A stretch of DNA of 64,000 nt. It comes from Pelecanus crispus. Lineage: Eukaryota; Chordata; Aves; Pelecaniformes; Pelecanidae. The notes beneath the pieces were generated by a model. It saw only the letters and a program-made list of their open reading frames with translations. It was not told where the DNA came from and ran no database searches. Numbering within the stretch: position 1 is the stretch's first letter; each line of letters opens with the position of its first letter. Position numbers and translations under genes: made by a program. The stretch spans positions 127,283,388 through 127,347,387 of the forward strand of contig NC_134644.1 in assembly GCF_030463565.1 (NCBI RefSeq). The letters are read 5' to 3'. This document shows positions 25,501 to 38,822 of this stretch, one piece after another.

Positions 25501-28500
25501 TGTTTTCTTTTTCTTGTGTGTAGTGGTTGTTAATACCTAAAGCTGTTCCCACCACCAAGTCCGGGCAGGCGCTTTGCTCCACGCTCAGAGGACCCTCAGG
25601 ACATCTGGAATGGTAGCTGCCGGGTTTTTTTAAGGCTTAGGGATGCAATGTCAGTGCATGGGGATCTGGATGGTGTTGAACGTTCAGTTCACTGAACTTG
25701 CAAGCCACCCTTTGAGCTTGTAGATAGCACTACTATAGGGGATGGCATTGGGAAAGGATTCCTCATAACTGCAAAATAGCTGAAAAGCTGGTTGTTGGAG
25801 AGGTACTCCCTTTTAAGTAACTTGTCCGTGTGAATTGGCACAAAATTTTACCCAGGAGAAAAGATGACAGCAGAAGTGGCATTGCAGCTATAATTACCCA
25901 ATTAAGCTTTTTTCAAGGAAAAACATGTCTTAGATATCACCTTATCTGGTGTAAATTAATGGAAAAAAAACCAGTCTCTTTCTGCAAAGATTTAGGAGAC
26001 AAATTTCCTGGCTCAGCCTCTGTTGGCTGCAATGCACAGTAAATACATCAGTTAAAGGTCTCAGGAGAGGCTGATCTAACAAGAAGTCTCCTGCCACTGT
26101 CTTATCTCAGGTGAGAGGCAATTTGCTGTTGAAAGGAACATCCAAGAGCAAATCCTCATTTGTAAAAAGAAAATACAAGTGGAGAAAGTGATTTTTTTTT
26201 TTTCTCATGCACAAACCAGTGAGGCAATGTGGCTGCAGTAAAAGGGAATCTAACCACAAAATTCAGATCTGCGCTTTCCTCCCTGGCAAAACTGTGGGGT
26301 ATCTGTTGAGAGGCCTCTCTAGCTAATACAAAAACACACACTGAAAATTGTTCCACATGAAATCCAACTGAATGCAGCCAAAATATAATCATAGCTTTTA
26401 AAGGGACGGTCATGTGGGAAAAAATATTTTGACATCTCAAACTTGAGTATTCAAAAATAGTTAAAGCAAAAGGTAGTTTTCCTACCCAGAAACTGTGCCA
26501 TCTGTTTTACTGCTTTTGGAAGCTGCAATAGGAATAAGTTCCTTTTGTTGTGCTCCTTCTTTCTAGAAGGAAAGACCAAACAACAAATGAGAAATGCTGG
26601 CATCCTTACTGTCTTTTGCTCCTTTCTCTCTACATATACCTAAGCTCCCATTCATATTTCTGTGACATAAGATAATTTATGCAGCTGAAGTATTGGCCAG
26701 ACATACCACTTGTAAACTGCTGGAAAAGCTGCTTGATTCTGCCTTGTGCAGTGTGAAAATGGATTTCTACACAGTGGAAGAATGTTACAGGGATGACAAT
26801 TTGATAACTGACATTGTTACGGTAATTTAATAAGAGGAGAAAACCTAGACTAGATCTCAAAAGCTTGAGTAGACATACATAATAGCTCACTGGTAAACCA
26901 TATCCTAAGGAATAAAAGTGCTGCCAGTGTGCTGTCAAACAGGGAAATTCTATTCAATAATGAAACAAGACACATTAGGGAAGAAGGTGGCTTTCAAGGT
27001 GGTAACAGAAGTATGAGTGTGGGTCTGAGTTGGAATAAAATGGTTGAAAGGGTCAGAGTCCAATGGAGTCAGCACTGAGGAATGGAAAGATTGCTTTGTT
27101 TTTCTGAACATGCCAAAAAGTTGCTTGGTTTAGAAGTATTTTGGAAAATTCTGCACCCATTGGATTGGTATGGTAAAATATGGTATTTTAATTTCAAACT
27201 GCCAGTGCCTGATTGTAGTTTATACAATCTGTTTTCTGTATTTGTTCATATGGGGTTTTTTTGGCCCAACAAAGGACAGATGATATAAGGTGAGAAGATC
27301 TGTAAGTCAAAAAAAACCCCTGACGATGCCAACCATACAAAAGGGTTTAAAGCTCAGTTCTACTGCTTCTCTTCAGTCCGGCCCTAGTACCTTCGCAATA
27401 GCCCATCAACTGTTACATTGCCTCAATTAAAAGAAATTCACACTTACCTACAGCAGACTGTGTAGAATGCGTCTGTTAAAGCTGCTTCTCAGTGATGAGC
27501 TCTTGCTTTCCAAAAGCCGAGGCTAAATCAGCAGCTATTCTTTTCAGGCAGGGATGGTGTCTTTCACATGATCGCTCTGCTCTCTTAACCAGGACAAAGC
27601 AGAAACGAATTATAGCTTCAACTGAAGCTAAACCCCAAAACTAAGCGGCTTGTCTGGACGCCAGGGCACAGGAGCTGAGTTTGCCATACTTACCTGGGCC
27701 ACACCGATCTGGGGTGCACCTGCCCGTTGCAGACACTATTGTGTTTAAACAGACCACCTCCCTTTCCTCCTCACCCCTTTGCAAGCCGCAGCGATTGTGC
27801 TGCCCGTGTGAATGTACATACATCAGTAATCACTTTAATGTGAAACAAAAATCCCAATGTAGACAGAAACATCTATTTCATCATTCAGAAAGAGCTGCCT
27901 CTATTTATTTTGCTTATCTCTACCAGTAGGTGTCATGATACAGCAACCTGTGAAAATTCTTGGGGTAGTAGGAGATAAAGTGGTTAAATAAATACTAATA
28001 ATTATGGAATTTTATTTAAATTATTGGATGTCAGTGGTTAAAAGGGTAGTTAGTTTTGCTAGATACTACCACCCAGACATTAGACTCCTTGTTTTGCGTC
28101 CACTGCAAATAAAAACCTCTGTCACTACCCAATTGACTTTTTTTTTCATGCCTGTGTAATATACCTGTTTCTCTTGTTCCAGGAACAGTACCTGCCCTTC
28201 AGTGGGACACACTAATAATGGGGTGGGTAAGTGACTGAGGAGTGACATCCTCTGAAGTAATTCATGATAACCTCTCCTTTGAAGAAAGAGATTCGAAATG
28301 AACGCCACACACATTTGCTACATCTAAGAGCAGTCTGCTCAGCTGGTTTTGTCACACATCAAAGCACACTCACAGCCATGTCCATTTTTGTGATTATCCT
28401 GGTTTCATCCTTCTGGGAAAAAAAACCCCAAATCTGTCTAGTGTGGGAAATTAATTAAAAGTAATGGTAATATGTCAGGTGGCTGGGCTGCCGAGGATCA

Positions 28501-31500
28501 TCCCCATTCAGTAATGTTGTGCCCCAATGAAGTTGCACTTGTAAGAACCTCATAGCAAAGTATGACTATAACTGCACGTCACACTTTTTCCCTGCTCTTC
28601 CCTCCTGCTAGAAGGATGATGAAACATAAAAATAAGCATGAAAGAATGTCCTATTAATATCCACATTCCAGAGTGGGGTAAATGACCAGAGAGCAGGGTG
28701 CATGTTTTAGCATCGGCACACCTGTATTCACAGAGTTGAGCTGCTGCAAATTACAGGATGATGTGAGCTTGCTTTCATCTTCACCGCACCAAGCCTGCAG
28801 AGCAGCAGGCACTCTCAGCTCTCAGGGGCGTCCGTGCAAGCTGAGGGTACAATGCCAGGTAGGGTGTTTAGTTTTCAAGCCTTTCCCTGTACAGACATGT
28901 TGAGATTTAAGAAGAATAAAGTAGTTAAGTTTGATCCGATTGCTGGCCTGATGACTTCTCCTGAATATGTCTCCTGCTCCCATTGAAAGCACCTGTTAAA
29001 ATGTTTTGAGTTTGGGGTTTTTTTCTTTTATGTATCTTAGCCCTTAAAGATTGTAGTTGCAATAAAACCCCCCATGATGTTACATGAAAGGGCCTGTTAC
29101 TGTTCAGTGAAGGAAGAAAAACTGGAGCATAACATCTTATTAGAAATGTATAAACCCTGCTTTGTCTACCTTTGCTCGAAGCTCCAGGGATCATATAAAT
29201 CCATTCTAGGTTTGGTTTAATGATTTTTGCAATCCATATTTTGAAGCTACTACTGCGTTTTTAAGGTATTTCTGTTTACAACTGAATGTCTAGATTCTTA
29301 AAGACTTAATATGGGAAAATAGATGGACTCTTATTAAATGGATTCCTCAGGACAGATGGACATGAAAATATTTAAGAATATGCATTTCCTTTTAGTGAAA
29401 AACCCCAACCCTACAAATTCAGTAAAGTAGCCAAACAAGAGTGAGAACAAATACAGCATGAGGTTAAGAAGGCATCATGGAAGTGTACAGGGTTAACCAC
29501 GAGGAGCCCATGAGTGACGTCTAGTCAGGCAAGACTTGACTGAGCTCTTTTAGCTCAAACTCACCAACTACCCACAGAGAAACCCTTCTGCGCCTCTGAC
29601 TTGGAGGGGCTGATCACCCAAGTCTTACCTGAGCATTGGATGTAACGCAACACTGCAATAAGCACTGCCATCTGCAGAACAGAATCAAAACTCCTTAATT
29701 GTTAATAAAACTTCTTTAGGTTGACAAGTGTGGGTTTTACACAGCACACCTCCACCATCTCATATTGTCATTCTTGAAGGAAATGAGACAAGGTCACTAC
29801 ATTATTTTAGTATCTCAAAATACTACTCAAAATGTTACTTGGCGGGGAAGTCCAGTCTCTGTTGAATTCCTACCATAAATGCAGTTACTTTAAATACACT
29901 GTGGGACAAGAGAAGGCAGTGACACAGGAGCCAGTATTGGAAATACCTCATATCCTGTTCCTAATTACCCAAGTGTTTCTCAAACACAGAGAAAAGCACC
30001 TACCCTCTTCTGGGGACCTTTCTGGGGACTCATTTTCAAAACTGCTGCTGCTCAGCAGCTTGCAAAAAAGTAGGTCTGGCTGGTTGGTGCAAGACTGGCA
30101 GAGTTTTTCACTAATCTCTACTTTGGCCTCAGTTTCAAAGCAATATTCTCACATAAACCTCAAGTGAAATATTCACAGGGAGAAGCTACCACAGTGTACC
30201 TGCTTGTTACAAAAAATGACCACTTCAGTGTGGTTTACCATTTATTAGTGTACACACGGAGTCTGTTACTTGGGAACTGAATTTTACATGTGAACATTAG
30301 CACATTAGCTAGCAGATTTCAGTGGATGAACATAGGGTCTCTGGCAGCTAAACCAAATTCTGACCCTTTTTTGAATTGGAGGAGAATCAGTCAGTGATGA
30401 AAGAGCTTTTTACCTTCATCTTAGAGCTGTCAGCTTTCTAGACAGCAACATATAGTTGGAGTATTTGGTATGGGCCTCCCAGCTTGGCTGTGATCACTGG
30501 AAGAATTATTATAATGAGAGCCGTGTAATCAACTCCACACTTCATCCAGGTGAATGATGTGACTGGTTTAACTGAGTATCTTTCTTACTGTTTTAGTTGC
30601 AGTTATGACTGAAATTCCACCTTGTCATAAGGGCATCCTGTTCATGAGGTTTGCAAAAGCCTGAACTGGGTAAAGCTATGGCTTAGGTGAATGCTTCTTA
30701 TTTTTATAGAGATTTTCTAAGCTCTCAGCCTGAAAGCTGCTCTCTTTTTAACAAGAGCCATCTCTTTTCCCATTCAGGAGAGGTCCCAATACCTGTTATT
30801 CACAGCCTGGGACAGGATCTGAAACGTTTGAACTGTAGGTAAGTCTTTCTAAGGGTTCACTAATAAAAATGCAGCAAGCAAAATTTTGACAAGCAGAGTA
30901 AACTGTGCCCACTGTTCAGTTGGGTCTTGACTCAAGTAATTTGAGACAAACAGATCTGGATCTGCAGAGTCCTTTCAGGGCTTGGTGCTCACCAGGGCAC
31001 CTAATGCCTACGGCTTTTTCATTGTATTATGTCATTCACATTGTATTACCATAACAATGACATCCTCTTATTGGTGGGGAGCAATAGAAGGCTAATAAAA
31101 AATCAGTATCCCTGTTAGTATTCTCATTCTCCTTTACAGAAGAAAAGAAGAAAGTCGCCTTTTATAGTGTCTAGGATGGGCAGATGGGCCTTTTTAAGCA
31201 AAGAAGATTCATTTTCACTTCTTTACATCACAAAAATGTACCATCTAGCATGATGTAGTGTGACAGCTAATAACCACATTTCTCTCTCAGTTTCTTGACA
31301 ATGCAATTCTCTTTCAAGTTCTAAAATACCAGTATGAAGTACCAGTGACAGTGATATAGGAAACTGTGCTGCTGGAAGGTTTTATGACATACTACTGAAG
31401 CATCCCCAAACTGCCCACAATACCTGAGCTATAGCATTTCATGGAGATTTTCCACAAACTCTTCAGCCCAAATGTATTGGGAATGCAATGACCAGCCAAA

Positions 31501-31582
31501 AGGCCATTGGAAATGAGAGCTTTTCTATAGCATCCTACAGTAATCGTAACACATGCTCCTATGCATACTGTAGTAATGGATC
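22554..31582. other. Intergenic sequence, no gene seen
   Basis: About 9 kb without a convincing coding frame, RNA gene or recognisable transposon. The GC content rises modestly around 22,900-23,370. The phrase near 24,595-24,660 (TAATTA within otherwise mixed sequence) looks like typical vertebrate non-coding sequence that may be conserved, but that cannot be tested here. Confidence 0.5.
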
Positions 31583-32168
31583 AAGACATTGATGCCTCTG
31601 TGATGCCATCCAGAGGGGCCTTGACAGGCTGGGGAAGTGGACCAATGTGAAGTTCAACAAGGTCAAGTGCAAGGTCCTGCACCTGGGTCAGGGCAATCCC
31701 CACTATCAGTACAGACTGGGAGATGAATAGATTGAGAGCAGAGAAGGACTTGGGGGTACTGTTGGATGAAAAATTGGAAGAAAGGCTGAGAGAGTTGGGG
31801 TTGTTCACCCTGGAGAAGAGAAGGCTCCAGGGAGACCTTACTGCAGCCTTTCAACATATAAGACAGACAGAAAGAGACTTTTTACCAAGGCCTGTAGTGA
31901 CAGGAAAAGGGGCAATAGTTTTAAACTGAAAGAAGGCAGATTTAGATTGGATATAAGGAAGACATTTTTTATGATGCAGTTGGTGAGACACTGGAACAGA
32001 TTGCTCCAAGAAGTTGTGGATGCCCCATCTCTGGAAGCGTTCAAGGTCAGGTTGGACAGGGCTTTGAGCAACGTGGTCTACTGAAAAATGTCCCTGCCAG
32101 GGGGCAGGGGCATTCAACTAGATGATCTTTAAAGGTCCCTTCCAACCCAAACCATTCTACGATTCTAC
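31583..32168 (+). mobile_element. CR1 LINE 3' fragment with internal deletion
   Basis: Begins in the CR1 thumb region ([24 protein letters not shown] sequence, then [17 protein letters not shown]) and reaches LGVLLDEKLE. From there it jumps directly to ERLRELGLFTLEKRRLQGD at about 31,780. The intervening 80-90 residues found in the 21.1-kb copy are missing. It then continues through the C-terminal region (LVRHWNRLLQEVVDAPSL-like) and the 3' UTR GATGATCTTTAAAGGTCCCT, ending with CCATTCTACGATTCTACC. The body is old, with several frame breaks. The left boundary is where similarity ends. Confidence 0.93.
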
Positions 32169-33884
32169 CAGGATCTAAATGGTTTGGTGTTTAAACCACT
32201 AAACTTTAGTCAATAACCATGTGGTAGTTTTTCAACTGAGCGTGATTTCAAGCCCTTCTTCAGCAGTGTTTGTAAGGCAGCAGAGTGACAAAGAACTTGG
32301 CAGGGAGAATAGACAGGGGTGTGCTGCCTTCTTTGACACCCTCGTCCAAAGAAAAGGGTGGACTTCCACTGTAGGGATTTCTCCACACAGCAGAAGAAAT
32401 GTAGACTCCATATACTGTAAACAAACACTATTAATAATAATTTTGAAAAAAAAGGAGCCATCATATGATTTTGGACTTTAGCACTGATAGTATTAAAGTT
32501 TTCTGAATGTGGACCTCAGCTGTATGCTGGATATTAAAGATTTGTATTAAATCTGTAATTTTCTTTTCTGTTTTTCTTTACAGTTTAATGTTTGCATTGA
32601 AAAGAAAAAAATAAGATTGGACAAAGACATTTAAAAAACTACCCTGTGCCTCTAATTATTAGAGAACAAATCTGCAAGTTAAGCATGCCTTGTAGCTTGT
32701 AATTTTCAAATATCAGGGGCAGCAAATGAACACTGGTAAGGCTGCCTGCTGGCTAGGGCAGTAAGAGCTTTTCTCAGCTAGAAGCTATTCCTCCACACAG
32801 CAAATCCTTCCCTCCCTGCTACAGAATGTGAGAGGAAATAAATAGGTCAAGCTCGTGGTGCTAAAGCACTCTGAGTTTGCAACCACAAATAAAATTAATT
32901 TACAACAATTAAATAGAGACATGTTGTTCAAAAAATTAATAATACTAATCCTTTCTACTTTTCCAGTTTTTCCTAGTGCTTCTTCTGCTACGGGTGCTTT
33001 ACCGTGTTGTGACTGAGTGTAAAAAAAGAAACCAGCACCAAGAACTGATTAGCAACCCTACAATAACAAAACAGCAGCCTTGCAGGAAAAAGGGAAACAT
33101 TATCTGATTTAAGTTTCCAGGGGAGCATTAGGAAAAGCTTCAATTAAAATTATTTTCTAAAAGCCTTGAAAATTCAGCAACACTGTTTCTTTTTAATTAG
33201 CTACTGTGATCCACCCTCCTGCTAAGTCAACATTGCCTAGACTCTCAGGGAAAATGAGGACAATCCTATCTATGTGCAATTTGTAGACTGAATCCTTCTT
33301 CCAACTCTCCTTACACCATAATTTTATAGTTGGCTTACCACAGCAAAGGTGTACTTACAAAACAAATCATACATGTATCATCACAATAATTAGAACTCTT
33401 TTCTATTGTGTTTCCAGATGTTATTAGAAAACGGAACAAAAAACTTTGCACAAAATATCTTTCTCCACACTCAGAGAAATTAACTGAACTAGGTGGCACA
33501 ACACAAAGTTTCTATTCATAAAGCAGCTATTAATTTTACAGCCTTTCCAGCTCCTTTGTGCTCCTTTTTTCAGTGGTGAAAAAGAGATTTAAGCAGGTTA
33601 TTTGTGCTAGAGTAAAAAACTATTATTTCTACACTCTCTTCCCCAACATTTGATCCAGCCCTGTGGACAGCTTGGCAGAAGAAGAGAATCCAATTTTTGG
33701 ACTTTATGTACTGCACTTGGCACATCTGGAACGCGCTTTACTGGGACAGGACATTGGAAAAGAGTCAGCAGACCTGGCTCGGGCATTCACAGATTGCATG
33801 GCCTCAAGCAACTCATTTGCCTTTTGTGCCCGACCTTTTTTTTATGATATACCATACCATATGATGTCATTCTCAGCAATAAAA
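32169..33884. other. Intergenic sequence, no gene seen
   Basis: AT-rich, no supported gene or repeat. A 129-codon plus-strand frame at 33,663-34,052 starts here but its second half runs into the LTR fragment and it has no recognisable domain, so it is not called. Confidence 0.5.
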
Positions 33885-34140
33885 CATGGGGTGGGCTGGA
33901 GTGGGGTGTGTGTCCAAAGTAGCCATTGCTTGGGGACTGGCTGGGCATCAGTCTGCGGGTGGGAGGTGGTGAGTCATTGCCTTTGCACCACTTTTTCTTT
34001 TTTTATTCTTCACTTACTAAACTCGAGCCAGTTTTTTTTCCCCTCGCTTTAGCCCTTCCGATTCTCTCCCTGTGCTGCTGTGGGGAGTGATTGAGTGACA
34101 GGGTGGGGGCTTCCCTGCCAGCCAGGGACAATCCACCACA
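33885..34140 (+). mobile_element. Partial endogenous-retrovirus-type LTR
   Basis: The order of blocks matches the 3' half of a common avian LTR family as I know it: GGCATCAGTCTGCGGGTGGG, GAGTCATTGCCTTTGCACCA, a T-rich stretch, a CTTCACTTACTAAACTCGAG block, CCCTTCCGATTCTCTCCCTG, then GGGGAGTGATTGAGTGACAG. It ends in a CCACCACA terminus where such LTRs end in CA. The 5' half is unclear, and no internal retroviral coding sequence or second LTR is visible. It is most likely a solo or truncated LTR. I cannot assign the exact family, and the left boundary is approximate. Confidence 0.65.
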
Positions 34141-37080
34141 GCCTCAAACTGTTGTAGGCCATGGACGTGCATTTAGAAAGCATCACTGTATGCTTGCTCT
34201 GTTCTTCTGGTCTGCTATATCAGCTACACGTTTATCCATTTTATTTATTACCAGAGCCAGGGTACAGGCTATGTGAACAATTGGTCTTGCCCAGTACAGC
34301 CATTCTGTATTCTTACATACTTACTCCAGTAACCAGCTGTGCGGCATTGCTTGATTTCTGCCGTTATTTCACAATTCATTTTCACGTGCTGGTAACTGTT
34401 TTTCAGTAGCGGTTGGAGTCAGGGCTAGATCCTGACTCCAGGATCTACTGAGATCAGCTTTTCTTTATATAGAAAAACATATGTCTTCCTTATGAATGCC
34501 TCACAAGCTGCTCAAAGCAAAATTCAGAGGAGTTTTAACAAATTTACAGGAAGTTTTTAGCACAGTGCTAGGAACTTGAGACAAATGAAATTGCTCCTTG
34601 TTTCAATGGAGTTTTACCAACAAAACTTACCTCCACTTAAACTGTAGTCAGCAGGGATGCAGGTCATTACAGCAAGAATATCCAATCCCTTCAGTATAAT
34701 TCTGTTTTTCACTTAGTTTTACAGCTGTGGTTATATACATGTTCACTTGCTTTTCCTCATTCAGAAAATTCATTCTCCATACGGGATGGGCAGCTTTTGA
34801 ACTGTCCAATACTTGCTTACCTATGCACTGGTTTTCTGTAGCTTTTGATACTCATCGTGACCGATATGGTGGTGTTCTCCTTCGATGACAGGCAGCAAGG
34901 TGCCAATCTGCAAGAAAACATTGCACCCCAGATCTCTTTTCATGTATTCTGACTCCGGTTTTCCAGCTGACATCGAAAGCAGTAAACAACTGTGGTTAGT
35001 TGCTAAGCTGGTTGGATTGTCCACTCCCACAACCAAAGGCTGTACCTAAAGCTGCTACCCACAGTTGCTTGCCCTATCAATGAAAGCCACCCTGGAAATC
35101 AGGGAGAGGAGAAGAACAGATAAATGACTTGTCTTCCCAGTGCGCATGGAAGCCTAAAGAGACTTAACCCTCTGAGACAATGGCCAAGTTTGGTACTTAA
35201 CTCTGGATGTGAATTTATGGACATTATAGGACATTCTCCCACCATCCCTCCCTTTCCAGCAACCCCCTGAAGACTGAAGGTCTTAAAGGACCACTCTCAA
35301 AGAAACTCCAGGATAGTTGGGAAGATGTGAGGCTGTCTCAAGGAAGACCAGCACCTGTCAGCCTGCACTGATGAGGTACTGTAGCGAGACATCATCCACT
35401 TGAAGCACTGGTATCATAACGATACTGGATATAAGGGTAATGCTTTTCTGAAGGCAGCCTTAAGCAGGTATACTCAGGGGACATGCCCATGCTGGAAGGG
35501 ACTGGCCTTATCCTAACAGCAATATTTAGGCTGAGGTGATCAGACATTGATTACAGAAGATGTGGATAAGAGGACTTATTTCTGGATACTTGACTCAGTC
35601 TATGGCTGGAGCAAGATCTTCTTCACCTGCGCCTTTACTGCCTTAGGAGGTTCAAAGCAGGAAGAGAGTAGGTGGCTCTGAGACCTATAATGGATGCAAG
35701 AGAGCAAATTTAGTTGCTATGCTTGGATCTAGATTTGCACACACAAAAGTGGACAGAGATTTATGGTCTCTCCTTCACAGGATGGGTCTGAATTTCAGTA
35801 TCCTCTTAGAAGAAGAGGAAGTTAAAACTACAGTTGAATCTATGGTTTCTCCAAATAAGAGATGAATAAACCCAATACTTAGAGGGGGAAACAGCTATAG
35901 AGTAAAAACCCCATCGGTCTGCTGGAATTTGGCAGAGAGAAACCATTTGAGGACTGAAAGCTAAGTATCTGTATGAGCCTTTAGAGAAGGACATCAATTG
36001 CTCCTATAATTGAAGAAGGCCCTAAATATTTCAGAGACAGCAGCCAGAAGAAGAGGATGTGTGTGCTGTAGAAGACATACTTGGAGAACTATGAAAGTAG
36101 GCTGGGGGTGGAGCAGGAAAAAGGGCAGACTACCCACAACTTTCCTACTTCTCCCTCAAGAAAAGGAGTCAGAGGGTAGAACACTGAAGTAAATCTCTTA
36201 CCTCCTCATCCCCTAGCCCCTTGTCCTTACCTGGATTTAGCAAGGCATCTTGAAAAGCAGTAAGGCTTCCCAGCTGAGAAGCATTCCTGGCTGGCAAACA
36301 GCCTTAGACAAACTGCTGGTTGCTGCTTAGTTGGCAGTTTGAGGCACACTGCCCTGCAAAACAGGACTAAGGAAACTTTGAAAGTTAAGCATAGTTTTCA
36401 CCCTTCTTCTCTGTGCAAAATGTATGCCAGAGCTTTTCTTTGGATGAGGACAAGGTAGTGACCTGGCACAAGGTACCTGCCTCATCCCCTCCTGGCACGC
36501 AAGAGAAAGAAGAAGCTGTAGACATTTGAAAGTGGAAGAGAAGAAAAAGGTACTTTGTTCCTAAACAGACTTTTGAATGTCTGGTGAGACAAAAGCTGAG
36601 GGAACCACACATCTATGGTACAGACAAGCTATAGGCTTTCACAGGCATGGTGAGAAGATGTTAGGAACAAATGCACCTCTCAAGTGATGGGTAGCAACTA
36701 GTAAGTATTTGCAACAATATTCTCATATCCAAGAATAAGTGCCTTTAAAAAGATATCCAATAGATTTTTAAGAATAAATGTAGAGTGGCAAAATAGTATT
36801 GCCTCCAGCCAACTTAAAATTATAACATGCTAGTGACTCATATTTCATGATTTACAGACCACCCGCTTCTACTCTTACTGATGAAATTATTCATTAAAAC
36901 AAAGCTCCAGCTAGATCAGCCTACTGGTTTTACTCAATAATTTTGGGAAATGAGGTTTGGGTGTCTGCAGGAATTGGACTGGAAGCCCCTTTTTTCTGTT
37001 TAAAGAGAATAATATTTATAGCTTTAAATGCTATCTCAATTTAAATGTTATAATGTTTCACAATCATGTATTTAAACACA
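34141..37080. other. Intergenic sequence downstream of NOL4, no gene seen
   Basis: No supported gene. The stretch 35,100-36,200 is less AT-rich than its surroundings and reads like old, unclassified repeat or retroposed sequence, with many short purine-rich phrases, but I recognise neither termini nor a protein in it. Confidence 0.45.
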
Positions 37081-37088
37081 GAAATCTG

Positions 37089-37094
37089 TTTATT
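37089..37094 (-). promoter_or_regulatory. Candidate distal poly(A) signal of NOL4
   Basis: AATAAA on the minus strand, about 1.73 kb beyond the NOL4 stop. A TTTCTGTGTTT stretch lies just downstream on the same strand and could serve as the U/GU-rich element. Position-only inference. Confidence 0.3.
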
Positions 37095-37694
37095 TACCCA
37101 AACAAAACAGAGGAAATGATTCCAGCCCTCAGGTTTTGAATTCTCATTTAAATACGTGAACATCAGTCCACAATTGAGATGTTTGTGTTATCTATGTACC
37201 TCCAAAATACTCATATTTCATAGGCTTTTTCACATTAATATTCACCAACAGTATCACAAAAGTTCTTTTTCTTTTACATAACTGTAAGCAACAGTAATTC
37301 TAGAAACACTAGAGAAAAAAAAGCATAGCAATGTCCACAGTTACAAGAAAAAGTGCACATTACTTGGTCACAATCACAGTCATTACTTGGAAAACTATAT
37401 GTAACAAGTAGATATAAAATATCACTGATGCCTTAAACTCATTGTCAAAAACGGAATTACATAAAATTTTGTACATGAAATAAGGCAAATTTAGGAATGC
37501 ACAAGAAACTTGTTATTCAACAGAAGCTAAACAACAGAACAGATAGTACAGTAAGCATAAACTAAAGTACTTTTTTCTATATACTTAAAAATAAGCCTGC
37601 CGTAGTGCACAAAGAAAACACCATTAATGTGTAATCAATATTATAAAATAAGAAATAGAGGGGTTGGGAAGAGTGGGGGAGGGGAGAGAAGAGT

Positions 37695-37700
37695 TTTATT
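37695..37700 (-). promoter_or_regulatory. Candidate proximal poly(A) signal of NOL4
   Basis: AATAAA on the minus strand, about 1.1 kb after the stop, followed on the same strand by CTCTTCTCTCCCC. It is a possible alternative polyadenylation site; another AATAAA is at 38,026-38,031. Confidence 0.25.
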
Positions 37701-38822
37701 ATAGTTGCAGCTGCATCCATTTAGAGTTTTGTACAGGTTTTAGCTAGGCCTGGGAATTATACAAATCATACCAGAAGTGTCCATGACCTTCCTCCGTAAG
37801 AATTTTGTTTAAATTAAGGAAAACAAAATAAATACACACAAGAGTGCAAAATTTCAGATTGTCACTTGCAACCTCTTAACATTCATCATCTACATCCAAT
37901 CACAACTAGAGGGACTTGTATAGGACAGCAGCAGTGATCATGGAGTTAGATGAGCTCACCGTAAGAAACCAATTTATCTTTTTTTTTTTCTCAATGATAT
38001 GTCTTTTTTAAAAAACCTTCAACTCTTTATTAATTGCTAGTAAAGCTGCAATATATTACAGAATGGAGTTGAGAATGGTATGAAGGCAGGAAATGCATGC
38101 TTCCTTTGGAAGGTATTCCATAGATGACAATTTACAGTACACGGGGGAAGAAATATCCAGCATCAAGAGTTACTCGTTGTAGAAAGAATATGAAGTTGGG
38201 GAGAAGGGCACAGTCAGGGGTTCAAGAGAGGAAGGGGGGACTTACAATAGCTCCTCAAAACATTTTCAGGACCAGTGAAAAAGTTTACCAAAGTAAAAAT
38301 GAAAAATCTTGAATGAAAACAAAAATCTTTTGTTTTGTTTTTTATAAAAATTACGTTTTTTTAAAATACAAGATCCTTTTAATTGCAATTGTGCCCTGTA
38401 GCAACAGGACATTTGGCAACGTTTTGCCATATACTGCAGCTTTAAGTCCAATGAGTCAGTATCACATTCCACTAATATTGCACTTGGATCTTGAACCACT
38501 GTTTTTTTAAACCATCACAGCATCTTCCGTTTCCTCCACTTGTTAGAACGAGTTAATTTCTAGCCACTTTTTCGATATTTATGCTGACACACTAAAACAA
38601 AAGCAATAGGCTGGACACAGTAAAGTACCTCGGAAATACCAGAGGTCGAAGTTCACTTGAAGCACCTTTACACATCACTTTATGGATCAAGAACAGAGTG
38701 GCATTATGGTAATTAACTCTCCTAAAAGCCTGTGCAGTAACTGAAGTGTGTGCTCTGGGAAATCAAAATGTCATTAGTGGAAACTCTGAGATAAGACCAG
38801 GCCAGTGTGAAGGTCACATGAC

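Larger units (their letters stand above)
37089..38822 (-). other. NOL4: Probable 3' UTR of NOL4
   Basis: Sequence following the NOL4 stop codon on the minus strand. It is strongly AT-rich and carries several AATAAA hexamers on that strand (plus-strand TTTATT at 38,026-38,031, 37,695-37,700 and 37,089-37,094). I set the distal end at the last of these because a UTR of about 1.7 kb fits what I remember of mammalian NOL4 messages. The true end could be any of the three sites or further left. The stretch also contains a purine-rich plus-strand block around 37,665-37,695. Confidence 0.45.

Noticed and set aside
33663-34052. 129-codon plus-strand frame
   Set aside because: Its second half is translated LTR sequence and the first half has no family signature; most likely chance.
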